Shown one piece after another: positions 20,723-29,434 of a DNA stretch of 64,000 nt. A program made the translations under genes and the position numbers. The notes below the pieces were generated by a model. It was not told the DNA's origin and made no database searches. It saw only the letters and a program-made list of their open reading frames with translations. The stretch is from Haemophilus haemolyticus (GTDB lineage: Bacteria; Pseudomonadota; Gammaproteobacteria; Enterobacterales; Pasteurellaceae), in NCBI RefSeq assembly GCF_003352385.1, contig NZ_CP031243.1:1802501-1866500 (forward strand). Reading direction: 5' to 3'. How positions within the stretch are numbered: position 1 is the stretch's first letter; each line of letters opens with the position of its first letter.

Positions 20723-23530
20723 ATGGCCCAAATTGCAACAAATCCGCTTGTGCTAGTGGATGGTTCTTCTTATTTATATCGCGCATTTCATGCCTTTCCT
20801 CCTTTAACCAATGCAGCAGGTGAGCCAACGGGTGCGATGTATGGCGTTTTAAATATGTTAAAAAGCCTCATCTCACAAGTACAACCCTCTCATATAGCCG
20901 TTGTTTTTGATGCCAAAGGGAAAACATTTCGTGATGAAATGTTTGAACAATATAAATCTCACCGCCCACCAATGCCTGATGATTTGCGCAAACAAATTCA
21001 GCCGTTGCACGATATGATTTGTGCATTGGGGATTCCGCTTTTAGTGGTGGAAGGGGTTGAAGCTGATGATGTGATCGGCACACTCGCACTACAAGCCTCT
21101 CGTTTGGGTAAAAAAGTGCTCATTAGTACTGGCGATAAAGATATGGCACAGTTAGTTGATGACAATATTATGCTCATCAACACCATGAATAATAGCTTAT
21201 TGGATCGCGAGGGTGTGATTGAAAAATACGGTATTCCACCTGAACTCATTATTGATTATCTAGCACTCATGGGCGATAGTGCAGATAACATTCCCGGCGT
21301 TGCTGGCGTGGGCGAAAAAACTGCACTTGGTTTACTACAAGGTATCGGAAGTATGGCTGAAATTTATGCCAATCTTGAAAAAGTAGCGGAATTGCCAATT
21401 CGTGGTGCCAAAAAACTAGGTGAAAAATTATTGGCTGAAAAATCCAATGCCGATCTTTCTTATACATTAGCAACAATCAAAACGGATGTTGAACTTAACG
21501 TGACAACAGATGAATTGTTGCTTGGAGAAAGCCAAAAGGATCAACTTATTGAATATTTTGCTCGCTACGAATTTAAACGCTGGCTTAATGAAGTGATGAA
21601 TGGGGCAGATTCTATTACCCAAACCACTGAACAGCCAGTGAAAATGAACCAGTATCAGGCGACCTCACCAGCTCAAAATTCGGTGGGAAATAGTGCGGTG
21701 GAAAATACGCCTAAAATTCAAATCGATCGTACAAAATATGAAACCTTGCTCACTCAAACGGATTTAACCCGCTGGATTGAAAAACTCAATGCAGCAAAAC
21801 TCATTGCAGTCGATACTGAAACAGACAGTCTTGATTATATGTCTGCGAATTTAGTGGGTATCTCTTTTGCTCTTGAAAATGGCGAAGCCGCTTATTTACC
21901 ATTGCAATTAGATTATTTGGATGCGCCAAAAATACTTGAAAAATCGACCGCACTTGCTGCTATCAAACCAATTTTAGAAAATCCTAATATTCACAAAATT
22001 GGACAAAATATTAAATTTGATGAAAGTATTTTTGCCCGTCATGGCATTGAATTACAAGGTGTTGAATTTGATACGATGTTGCTTTCTTATACGCTAAATA
22101 GTACTGGTCGTCATAATATGGACGATTTAGCTAAACGTTATTTAGGCCATGAGACTATTGCATTTGGAAGCATTGCAGGAAAAGGGAAAAGTCAGCTTAC
22201 GTTTAATCAAATTCCATTAGAACAAGCCACTGAATACGCAGCAGAAGATGCTGATGTGACCATGAAATTACAACAAGCACTGTGGTTGAAACTGCAAGAA
22301 GAACCAACGCTTGTTGAATTGTATAAAACAATGGAATTACCATTACTCCATGTGCTTTCTCGTATGGAACGTACAGGCGTTTTGATTGATAGTGATGCCC
22401 TGTTTATGCAATCTAACGAAATTGCCTCAAGATTAACCGCACTTGAGGAACAAGCTTACGCATTAGCAGGACAGCCATTTAATTTGGCCTCCACCAAACA
22501 ATTACAAGAAATTTTGTTCGATAAACTTGGGCTACCTGTTTTACAAAAAACGCCAAAAGGTGCGCCATCAACGAATGAAGAAGTATTGGAAGAATTAGCC
22601 TATAGTCACGAATTACCCAAAATTTTGGTTGAACATCGTGGGTTGAGCAAACTCAAATCTACTTACACGGATAAACTGCCTCAAATGGTCAATTCACAAA
22701 CGGGGCGAGTGCATACCTCTTATCATCAAGCAGTCACGGCGACAGGACGTTTATCATCTAGTGATCCAAACCTACAAAATATCCCAATTCGGAATGAAGA
22801 AGGTCGTCGTATTCGACAAGCATTTATCGCGCGTGAAGGTTATTCTATTGTCGCCGCTGACTATTCTCAAATTGAGTTACGCATTATGGCGCATCTTTCC
22901 GGCGATCAAGGCTTAATTAACGCCTTCTCTCAAGGCAAGGATATTCATCTCTCCACCGCAGCTGAAATCTTCGGTGTATCATTAGATGAAGTCACCAGCG
23001 AGCAACGTCGCAATGCTAAAGCAATTAATTTCGGCTTAATTTATGGAATGTCCGCCTTTGGACTTTCACGCCAACTGGGTATTTCCCGTCCAGATGCACA
23101 AAAATACATGGATTTATATTTCCAACGCTACCCTGGCGTACAGCAATTTATGAGCGATATTCGTGAAAAAGCGAAAGCACAAGGTTATGTGGAAACTCTA
23201 TTTGGTCGCCGTTTATATTTACCTGATATTAATTCTAGTAATGCAATGCGTCGTAAAGGAGCAGAACGTGTAGCGATAAATGCACCGATGCAAGGCACAG
23301 CTGCGGATATTATTAAACGAGCGATGATTAAACTTGATGAAGTAATCCGTCACGATCCAGATATTGAAATGATTATGCAAGTACACGATGAATTAGTGTT
23401 TGAAGTGCGGTCAGAAAAAGTAGAATTTTTCCGTGAGCAAATTAAACAAAACATGGAAGCAGCTGCTGAATTAGTTGTTCCGTTGATTGTGGAAGTAGGT
23501 GTTGGACAAAATTGGGATGAAGCGCACTAA
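20723..23530 (+). CDS. polA: DNA polymerase I
   Basis: 935 residues with all three domains. The 5'-3' exonuclease (about 1-290; [31 protein letters not shown]) removes primers. The 3'-5' proofreading domain (about 325-520) keeps the acidic exo I motif AVDTETDSL and Exo [15 protein letters not shown]. The polymerase domain (about 540-935) holds [36 protein letters not shown] and VHDELVFEV. Complete, with no frameshift. Fills Okazaki gaps and repair patches. Confidence 0.98.
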   Translation: MAQIATNPLVLVDGSSYLYRAFHAFPPLTNAAGEPTGAMYGVLNMLKSLISQVQPSHIAVVFDAKGKTFRDEMFEQYKSHRPPMPDDLRKQIQPLHDMICALGIPLLVVEGVEADDVIGTLALQASRLGKKVLISTGDKDMAQLVDDNIMLINTMNNSLLDREGVIEKYGIPPELIIDYLALMGDSADNIPGVAGVGEKTALGLLQGIGSMAEIYANLEKVAELPIRGAKKLGEKLLAEKSNADLSYTLATIKTDVELNVTTDELLLGESQKDQLIEYFARYEFKRWLNEVMNGADSITQTTEQPVKMNQYQATSPAQNSVGNSAVENTPKIQIDRTKYETLLTQTDLTRWIEKLNAAKLIAVDTETDSLDYMSANLVGISFALENGEAAYLPLQLDYLDAPKILEKSTALAAIKPILENPNIHKIGQNIKFDESIFARHGIELQGVEFDTMLLSYTLNSTGRHNMDDLAKRYLGHETIAFGSIAGKGKSQLTFNQIPLEQATEYAAEDADVTMKLQQALWLKLQEEPTLVELYKTMELPLLHVLSRMERTGVLIDSDALFMQSNEIASRLTALEEQAYALAGQPFNLASTKQLQEILFDKLGLPVLQKTPKGAPSTNEEVLEELAYSHELPKILVEHRGLSKLKSTYTDKLPQMVNSQTGRVHTSYHQAVTATGRLSSSDPNLQNIPIRNEEGRRIRQAFIAREGYSIVAADYSQIELRIMAHLSGDQGLINAFSQGKDIHLSTAAEIFGVSLDEVTSEQRRNAKAINFGLIYGMSAFGLSRQLGISRPDAQKYMDLYFQRYPGVQQFMSDIREKAKAQGYVETLFGRRLYLPDINSSNAMRRKGAERVAINAPMQGTAADIIKRAMIKLDEVIRHDPDIEMIMQVHDELVFEVRSEKVEFFREQIKQNMEAAAELVVPLIVEVGVGQNWDEAH

Positions 23531-23541
23531 GGAATTTAATC

Positions 23542-23856
23542 ATGAATAAAGTTATTAAAAGTCGCCACTTTACGGCAGAACGTGCTTGGGGAGCCCTCGA
23601 TATTACCAATATGAATGGTATTTCGGTGCGTCTGCACTGGACAGATAAACCTTACAAGTGGCATATCAATGACGGTGAAGAAGTCTTTGCTGTCATGGAT
23701 GGTACGGTGGAAATGCGCTACAAAGAAGATAGTCAAGAGAAAGCCGTATTGCTCCATACGGGTGATATTTTTTATGCGGGTATCGGTACCGAACATGTTG
23801 CTCATCCACAAGGTGAAGCGCGTATATTAGTCATAGAGAAAGAAGACAGTATTTAA
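23542..23856 (+). CDS. Cupin-domain protein
   Basis: 104 residues forming one small beta-barrel cupin: HINDGEEVFAVMDGTVEM is the first cupin motif and HTGDIFYAGIGTEHVAHP the second, giving probable metal-binding His and Glu residues. It begins 11 bases after polA and ends 18 bases before the cysteine desulfidase gene, so it may be co-transcribed with the latter. Substrate unknown; similar small cupins bind metals or small ligands in the cytoplasm. Confidence 0.75.
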   Translation: MNKVIKSRHFTAERAWGALDITNMNGISVRLHWTDKPYKWHINDGEEVFAVMDGTVEMRYKEDSQEKAVLLHTGDIFYAGIGTEHVAHPQGEARILVIEKEDSI

Positions 23857-23874
23857 CAAATTAAAAAGAATTTT

Positions 23875-25179
23875 ATGAATCAAGAAAGACTTAACGAAAT
23901 TGAAAAACCATTACTCCACATCGTTAAACATGATGTTGTGCCAGCCCTAGGCTGTACCGAACCTATTTCTCTTGCGCTCGCATCTGCTACAGCAGCGAAA
24001 TATTTGGGCAAAACACCTGAACGCATTGAAGCTAAAGTCTCACCTAATCTCATGAAAAATGGATTGGGTGTTGCAGTGCCAGGAACAGGCATGGTGGGAT
24101 TACCTATTGCTGCGGCAATTGGCGCATTAGGCGGTAATCCAGATGGCGGTTTGGAAGTATTAAAACATATTACGCCAGAGCAAGTTACTGCCGCTAAATC
24201 TATGCTTGAACAAAAATTAGTGAGTGTAGATATTCATCAAACCGAACATATTTTATATTCAGAATCAACATTGTTTGCCGATAATGATTACGTGAAAGTA
24301 GCAATTCAAGATCAGCATACCAATGTTATTTTGATCGAAAAAAATGGTGAAATCATTTTTCAGAAAGTGGAAGATGAATGTACTCATTGCGATCCTTATG
24401 AGGTTTTTAAACAAATTAGTGCACGCGAGATTTTTGAATTTTCCAATGCGGTTGAATTAGAAAAAATTCGTTTTATTAGTCAAGCTGCAGACCTTAATCG
24501 GGCACTTTCAGATGAAGGTTTGCGAGAAAATTATGGGTTGCATATTGGCCGCACATTGAGAAAACAAGTGGGTAGCGGTTTAATTTCTGATGATTTGCTA
24601 AGCAAAATTATGATTGAAACCACCGCCGCATCAGATGCAAGAATGGGCGGAGCAACTTTGCCAGCGATGAGCAATTCTGGTTCCGGCAATCAGGGGATCG
24701 CTGCAACGATGCCTGTTGTCATTGTTGCAGATTATCTCAAGGTGAGTGAGGCAAAACGAATCCGCGCACTTTTCTTATCACACTTAATGGCCATTTATAT
24801 TCATAGTAAATTACCAAAACTCTCCGCACTTTGTGCTGTAACTACAGCATCAATGGGAAGTTGCGCTGGCATTGCGTATTTACTCACAGGCAAATTTGAA
24901 ACAGCCAGCATGGGCATTTGCAGTATGATTGGCGATATTAGTGGCATCATCTGTGATGGTGCAGCCAATAGCTGTGCCATGAAAGTCTCCACCAGCGTTG
25001 CTTCAGGCTATAAATCGGTACTTATGGCAATGGATGAGACTCACGTTACTGGCAATGAAGGTATTGTCGAACATGATCTTGATCGAACTATTGATAATCT
25101 CTGTGCTATTGCATCAAAAAGCATGCAACATATCGACAGACAGGTTATTGAAATCATGGTGAGTAAACCTTGTCCTTAA
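23875..25179 (+). CDS. yhaM: L-cysteine desulfidase, UPF0597/YhaM family
   Basis: 434 residues. The N-terminal ALGCTEPISLALA and the glycine-rich SNSGSGNQGIAATMPV are hallmarks of this iron-sulfur, serine-dehydratase-alpha-like family. Several C-terminal cysteines (MGSCAGIAYLL, MGICSMIGD, GIICDGAANSCAMK) are candidate cluster ligands. The family breaks down cysteine to pyruvate, ammonia and sulfide. Followed by a hairpin, after which the Ter island begins. Confidence 0.88.
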   Translation: MNQERLNEIEKPLLHIVKHDVVPALGCTEPISLALASATAAKYLGKTPERIEAKVSPNLMKNGLGVAVPGTGMVGLPIAAAIGALGGNPDGGLEVLKHITPEQVTAAKSMLEQKLVSVDIHQTEHILYSESTLFADNDYVKVAIQDQHTNVILIEKNGEIIFQKVEDECTHCDPYEVFKQISAREIFEFSNAVELEKIRFISQAADLNRALSDEGLRENYGLHIGRTLRKQVGSGLISDDLLSKIMIETTAASDARMGGATLPAMSNSGSGNQGIAATMPVVIVADYLKVSEAKRIRALFLSHLMAIYIHSKLPKLSALCAVTTASMGSCAGIAYLLTGKFETASMGICSMIGDISGIICDGAANSCAMKVSTSVASGYKSVLMAMDETHVTGNEGIVEHDLDRTIDNLCAIASKSMQHIDRQVIEIMVSKPCP

Positions 25180-25191
25180 TGAAAATAAAAT

Positions 25192-25221
25192 GCGGTGAAA
25201 AATCTATATAATTTTTACCGC
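25192..25221 (+). terminator. Terminator after yhaM
   Basis: GCGGTGAAAAAT and ATTTTTACCGC pair with one bulged base across a CTATATA loop. It lies at the left boundary of the Ter island. The arms resemble a decayed uptake signal pair. Confidence 0.5.
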
Positions 25222-25242
25222 TCTCATTGTGTATAATTTTGA

Positions 25243-25608
25243 TTAAAGTTTATTTTGAAAAGAACTAATAAAAGCAATTAATGCTGATTTTTGCTGTTCC
25301 GATAGTCCAATAATCATCTTCAACAAAACTTCATCTAACATTGTCATTTTTTCATTATCATCCACACCGTAACGCAACCATTCTGGTTTAACTGATAACC
25401 ACTTAGATAATGTTTCAATTTTATCCATTGATGGAATAGCCAAACCATTAAGCCATTTATGTACGGCTTGTTGAGTAACAGACTCATTTGGGTGTTGTAA
25501 ATTAAATTTAGTTGCTATTTCACTTGTCTTCAAATTCTGCATAGCCATTGCTGAAAGAGCTAGTTTTAAACGTGCACTAAATTTTTCTTTTTCACTTAAT
25601 ATTTTCAT
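25243..25608 (-). CDS. XRE-type helix-turn-helix regulator of the Ter island
   Basis: 121 residues from the start at 25608 (MKILSEKEKFSARL); the ORF can be extended to 25653 but the added residues are hydrophobic and lie in the divergent promoter. The N-terminal half is a phage-repressor-like HTH: LKTSEIATKFNL, then VTQQAVHKWLNGLAIPSMDK, where QQAVHKWLNG is the recognition helix. The C-terminal half is a short helical tail with no protease domain. Divergent from terC with two palindromes between, so probably an autoregulating repressor. No clear ribosome site. Confidence 0.8.
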   Translation of the reverse strand: MKILSEKEKFSARLKLALSAMAMQNLKTSEIATKFNLQHPNESVTQQAVHKWLNGLAIPSMDKIETLSKWLSVKPEWLRYGVDDNEKMTMLDEVLLKMIIGLSEQQKSALIAFISSFQNKL

Positions 25609-25646
25609 AATGAAAATAATTATGACGAAATCCAAAAAGATCTTGT

Positions 25647-25685
25647 AAACCATTTAGGTTTTTATATAAACTGTGTTGGTTTATA
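25647..25685. promoter_or_regulatory. Two adjacent palindromes, candidate operators of the Ter operon
   Basis: AAACC-ATTTA-GGTTT (25647-25661) and TATAAAC-N7-GTTTATA (25665-25685) are both perfect inverted repeats in the 100-base gap between the divergent HTH gene and terC. They share the half-site RTAAACC/GGTTTAT and overlap the AT-rich promoter region. This suggests cooperative binding of the adjacent HTH protein. Confidence 0.55.
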
Positions 25686-25708
25686 GATTTTTGTTTTAGG
25701 TTTCATCT

Positions 25709-26710
25709 ATGCATCATTTTGGATTTCCTTTCGAGGTTTTGGTTGTTTTCTTCTGTGCAATTTTATTCTCAATTTATATTGACTTAGTTTCTCACCGACA
25801 TAGTAAAGGAATTACCGTAAAAAATGCCGCGCTTTGGTCAATTTTTTGGATTTCATTGGCATTATCGTTCTACTTTTATCTTTATTTCCGCTTTGAGCCG
25901 GAATGGGCAGATCTCTATCTTGCCGGTTATGTACTTGAAAAAAGTTTATCCATTGATAACTTGATGGTATTTGTTGCGATCTTTACATCTTTTGGTATCA
26001 AAGATCACCTTCAACACCGTATTCTTTATTGGGGAATCTTAGGCGCATTGATTTTCCGAGCTATTTTCGTTGTGATTGGAACAGGATTATTTGCCGCCAG
26101 TCCTTGGATTGGATTTATCTTTGCTGCATTTGTACTTTGGAGTGGTTGGAAAATGTTACGAGGCGGAGATGATAATGAAGAAGAAATCGAAGACTATACT
26201 CATCACTGGAGTGTTCGTTTGGTAGGGAAAATAATGCCTGTTTTCCCAAAACTAATGCAAGAAAAATTCTTTGTAAAAAATAACGAATTAAATGCAGATC
26301 AAATAGTTTCCGTTACTCGTCAAGGTTTTCGTTACGCAACGCCTGCATTTTTATGTTTAATGACTATTGAAACATCCGATGTAGCATTTGCCTTTGACTC
26401 AGTACCTGCTGTTATTGCTGTTACTCAAGAACCATTACTCGTTTATGCTGCAATGATTTTCGCGATTCTAGGATTACGTAGTCTCTATTTTATTCTTGCT
26501 GCACTCACAAAATATCTTGTTCACCTCGAAAAAGCTGTCATTGCCTTATTGTTCTTTATTGGTATCAAAATGGGAATTCAATCTTGGAATCATGCGGTAT
26601 TTGATACAGGTATTCATATTCCAGCAAACGTAAGTCTTTATATTGTATTAGGTGTTTTGCTAATAGGAGTTATTGCTTCATTTATTTTCCCTGACAAAGA
26701 ACAGGAATAA
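25709..26710 (+). CDS. terC: TerC/Alx-family integral membrane protein
   Basis: 333 residues, about nine transmembrane segments. Family motifs are present: LAGYVLEKSLSIDNLMVF near residue 70 and CLMTIETSDVAFAFDSVPAV near residue 220, whose membrane-embedded acidic residues are conserved in TerC and Alx and linked to metal-ion (Mn2+) export. First gene of the operon, with AGG eight bases ahead of the ATG. In Ter systems TerC is the membrane anchor that works with TerD-type proteins. No yybP-ykoY riboswitch was visible in the short leader. Confidence 0.9.
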   Translation: MHHFGFPFEVLVVFFCAILFSIYIDLVSHRHSKGITVKNAALWSIFWISLALSFYFYLYFRFEPEWADLYLAGYVLEKSLSIDNLMVFVAIFTSFGIKDHLQHRILYWGILGALIFRAIFVVIGTGLFAASPWIGFIFAAFVLWSGWKMLRGGDDNEEEIEDYTHHWSVRLVGKIMPVFPKLMQEKFFVKNNELNADQIVSVTRQGFRYATPAFLCLMTIETSDVAFAFDSVPAVIAVTQEPLLVYAAMIFAILGLRSLYFILAALTKYLVHLEKAVIALLFFIGIKMGIQSWNHAVFDTGIHIPANVSLYIVLGVLLIGVIASFIFPDKEQE

Positions 26711-26715
26711 TCTAT

Positions 26716-27084
26716 ATGGTTACTAAAAAGTTAATACTACTTTCAATCGGTTTAATTTCCATTAATACAATGGCTAATCAATATTATGTTGCCCCACCAA
26801 CATCTTCTACGAGGGGGCATGTTCCGGTTATTAGTGATGAACAAATGGAGAAATGTGTTGAAATTTATAACCAATCAAAATGGTTAGGTGATTCACTTCA
26901 AAATACTTATGTTGATCAATATTCGAGTGCATCAGTAAATGCTTATAACCAAAAAATAGCTCAACATTCACAAATGATAAATTGGTTTAATCAAAATTGC
27001 GCAGGAAAACAATCACGTTCTGCTTGTGAAGCTGCAATGGAACTAAATCGTAAAAATGGGATACCAACACAAAATTGCTATTAG
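26716..27084 (+). CDS. Small secreted four-cysteine protein of the Ter operon, unknown function
   Basis: 122 residues starting 5 bases after terC. The N-terminus (MVTKKLILLSIGLISINTMA, then NQYY) looks like a Sec signal peptide cleaved after Ala20. The ~100-residue mature part has four cysteines (EKCVEIY, FNQNCAGK, RSACEAAM, QNCY at the C-terminus), enough for two disulfides, and is Asn/Gln-rich with helical stretches. I recognise no family. Being between terC and the cytoplasmic ter genes suggests a periplasmic partner of TerC. Confidence 0.8.
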   Translation: MVTKKLILLSIGLISINTMANQYYVAPPTSSTRGHVPVISDEQMEKCVEIYNQSKWLGDSLQNTYVDQYSSASVNAYNQKIAQHSQMINWFNQNCAGKQSRSACEAAMELNRKNGIPTQNCY

Positions 27085-27093
27085 GAGAAATTT

Positions 27094-27732
27094 ATGCGTC
27101 GTTTACCTGTTTATTTATTAGTCGATACTTCTGGCTCAATGATGGGCGAGGCTATTGAATCTGTGCGTAATGGTTTACAAATGCTAGTTTCTGCATTGCG
27201 TCAAGATCCTTACGCATTAGAAACGGCTTATCTATCTGTGATTACTTTTGATAGCAAAGCCAAACAAGTTACACCACTAACGGAGCTAATGAGCTTTCAG
27301 CTTCCAATTATTGAAGCATCAGGCTTAACATCAATGGGCGAAGCGTTAAGTTTACTTACAGATTGTATCAATCGCGAGGTACAAAAAGGATCTGCAGAAA
27401 TAAAAGGTGACTGGAAACCAGTTGTATTTTTACTTTCAGATGGTGTACCAACTGACGATTTGCAGAAAGGAATTAATGCATTAAAAACAGTGAAAACAGG
27501 AACTTTTGTGGCTTGTGCGGCAGGCGCTGGAGCAGATACCAATGTATTAAAACAAATTACAGAAAGTGTAGTGTCATTAGATACCGCAGATGCCAACTCT
27601 ATTAAAGCCTTCTTTAAATGGGTATCTGCCTCTATTTCTGTATCAAGTCAAAAAGTAGATCTCAACAAAAAAGATGTAAGCGGATTAGGTGAACTTCCTC
27701 CACCACCAGCAGAATTAAATATTGTTTTATAA
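27094..27732 (+). CDS. TerY-type von Willebrand factor A protein 1
   Basis: 212 residues, almost entirely one vWA domain. The metal-ion-dependent adhesion site is intact: DTSGSM near residue 10, T in GLTSMGEAL near 77, and SDGVPTDD near 118. Cytoplasmic, no signal peptide. The C-terminus ends LPPPPAELNIVL, a tail matched in the next gene. Preceded by TAGGAGAAATTTATG, nearly the same as the third paralogue. Expected to act as a metal-dependent scaffold for the phosphatase and kinase encoded downstream. Confidence 0.88.
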   Translation: MRRLPVYLLVDTSGSMMGEAIESVRNGLQMLVSALRQDPYALETAYLSVITFDSKAKQVTPLTELMSFQLPIIEASGLTSMGEALSLLTDCINREVQKGSAEIKGDWKPVVFLLSDGVPTDDLQKGINALKTVKTGTFVACAAGAGADTNVLKQITESVVSLDTADANSIKAFFKWVSASISVSSQKVDLNKKDVSGLGELPPPPAELNIVL

Positions 27733-27750
27733 TTTAGGTGGTTAGTAGAT

Positions 27751-28386
27751 ATGTCTAGAAGACTACTCACTTATATTTGTATTGATACATCAGGCTCGAT
27801 GAAAGGCGAACCAATTGAAGCAGTGAATGTTGGTTTGCAATCACTGCTTTCCGCCTTACGACAAAATCCTTATGCGTTAGAAAGTGTGTATCTCTCCATT
27901 TCAACATTTGATACTCAAATCAAAAATGTGCTGCCATTAACCGCACTTGAAGATGTGGTATTGCCGACCATTAGTTGCCCTGATAGTGGGGCAACCTTTC
28001 TTGGCAAAATGTTAGAAGAAATCTCACAAGCGGTTAAAAAAGATCGTATTCTTGCTACATCTGAACAAAAAGGCGATTGGCGACCGATTTTAATTTTACT
28101 CACAGACGGAAAACCTTCCGATACATTAGCTTATGAACTCGCCATTCCACAAATTAAAGCCTTAAATTTTGGCAACATTGTCGCTTGTGCAGCAGGTCCA
28201 AAAGCGGATCCAAACATCTTAAAAAAATTAACGGATACCGTTGTATCACTCGATACAATGGATGCAAATAGCTTTGCACAGTTCTTCCAATGGGTTTCTG
28301 CTTCGGTTGCTCAAACCAGTGTCAGTGTGGGCTCAACAAGCAATGCTCTCCCGCCTCCACCTGATGAAATCACTCTTGTATTTTAG
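27751..28386 (+). CDS. TerY-type von Willebrand factor A protein 2
   Basis: 211 residues, paralogous to the first vWA gene over its whole length. MIDAS elements: DTSGSMKG near residue 10, the conserved threonine in GATFLGKML, and LTDGKPSD near 119. The ending LPPPPDEITLVF mirrors the first paralogue's tail. Contains the island's only perfect uptake signal (about 27940). No separate promoter seen in the 18-base gap; part of the same operon. Confidence 0.87.
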   Translation: MSRRLLTYICIDTSGSMKGEPIEAVNVGLQSLLSALRQNPYALESVYLSISTFDTQIKNVLPLTALEDVVLPTISCPDSGATFLGKMLEEISQAVKKDRILATSEQKGDWRPILILLTDGKPSDTLAYELAIPQIKALNFGNIVACAAGPKADPNILKKLTDTVVSLDTMDANSFAQFFQWVSASVAQTSVSVGSTSNALPPPPDEITLVF

Positions 28387-28394
28387 GAGAAATT

Positions 28395-29432
28395 ATGCGT
28401 CGTTTACCTGTTTATCTTGTTGTTGATATCTCCGAAAGTATGGCTGGCGAAAATCTTCGTCAAATGCAAGAAGGCATTAGCCGCTTGGTTAATCAACTTC
28501 GCCGTGATCCTTACGCGTTAGAATCTGTTTATCTTTCTGTGATCGCATTTGCTGGGGCGGCTGGTACGCTTGCACCATTAACGGAATTAATGAGTTTTTA
28601 CCCGCCTCGTTTGCCGATTGGTTCTGGAACATCTATTGGTGCAGCACTAAATCATTTAATGGATTCTTTAGAAAAAGATATTGTGCGTAGTACGCCAGAG
28701 AAAAAAGGCGATTGGAAACCATTGATTTACATTATGTCAGACGGTTCGCCAACAGATGATCCTGCACAAGCTATTTCTCGCTGGAAACACCATTTTCAAA
28801 ATAAAGCGAAGCTAATCAATATTGGCATTGGTAAATTTGCCAACCTTGATACATTAAGTGAAATTAGTGATTTAACCTATCAACTAGATGATGAAGATAT
28901 AGAAAAAGTTTACCGTGCTTTATGTGAATCTGTTGCGGATTCCATTCTAAGTCAAAGTCGCTCGCTGGGTGTGGAATTGCCTATATCACTGAATAAAGAA
29001 ATTTTAGAAAGCGGTGCGATTTCTTTGATTAAAGAAAAAGAGCAAGTGGTCGCTTTAGATGAAAATTATGCAATCATCGTGGGTAAATGTAGCAAGGTGA
29101 AATTGCCTTATTTAATGAAATATGAACGGCTTGAAAACAGTCCGCTTGATAATTCGATTTTTCAATATGTTGGTGTTTACCCAGCTGAAAAAGATTACGC
29201 AGATTGGTCTGATCATCGGCCAAATCACAGCCAAATTTCTACTTCACAATTATGGGGTAGTGGCGGTTGTCCCCATTGTGGAGCTGCTTTTGGTTTGTGT
29301 ATGTGCAACTGTGGGCAAATTTTCTGTGCTAACGGCGAAAAAGAAGTCGTCTGCCCTGGTTGTAATGAAACCTTGTATTTTAATGATGAAGCAGACGGTG
29401 CTGATTTTGATATTACGCGTGCAAGGGGCTAG
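28395..29432 (+). CDS. TerY-type vWA protein 3 with C-terminal zinc ribbon
   Basis: 345 residues. The vWA domain (1-185) begins MRRLPVYLVVDISESM, identical at its start to paralogue 1; DxSxS is kept as DISES, and MSDGSPTDD supplies another MIDAS aspartate. A linker domain follows. A cysteine-rich C-terminal module (about 291-331: GCPHCGAAF, CMCNCGQIFC, VCPGCNETL) has eight or more cysteines for probably two zinc ions. It lacks the proline tail of the other two. This is the form closest to classical TerY. It abuts the phosphatase gene by 2 bases. Confidence 0.9.
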   Translation: MRRLPVYLVVDISESMAGENLRQMQEGISRLVNQLRRDPYALESVYLSVIAFAGAAGTLAPLTELMSFYPPRLPIGSGTSIGAALNHLMDSLEKDIVRSTPEKKGDWKPLIYIMSDGSPTDDPAQAISRWKHHFQNKAKLINIGIGKFANLDTLSEISDLTYQLDDEDIEKVYRALCESVADSILSQSRSLGVELPISLNKEILESGAISLIKEKEQVVALDENYAIIVGKCSKVKLPYLMKYERLENSPLDNSIFQYVGVYPAEKDYADWSDHRPNHSQISTSQLWGSGGCPHCGAAFGLCMCNCGQIFCANGEKEVVCPGCNETLYFNDEADGADFDITRARG

Positions 29433-29434
29433 GG

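Noticed and set aside
25609..25708. yybP-ykoY (Mn) riboswitch ahead of terC
   Set aside because: The leader is too short and has palindromes of operator type, not the conserved riboswitch helices.
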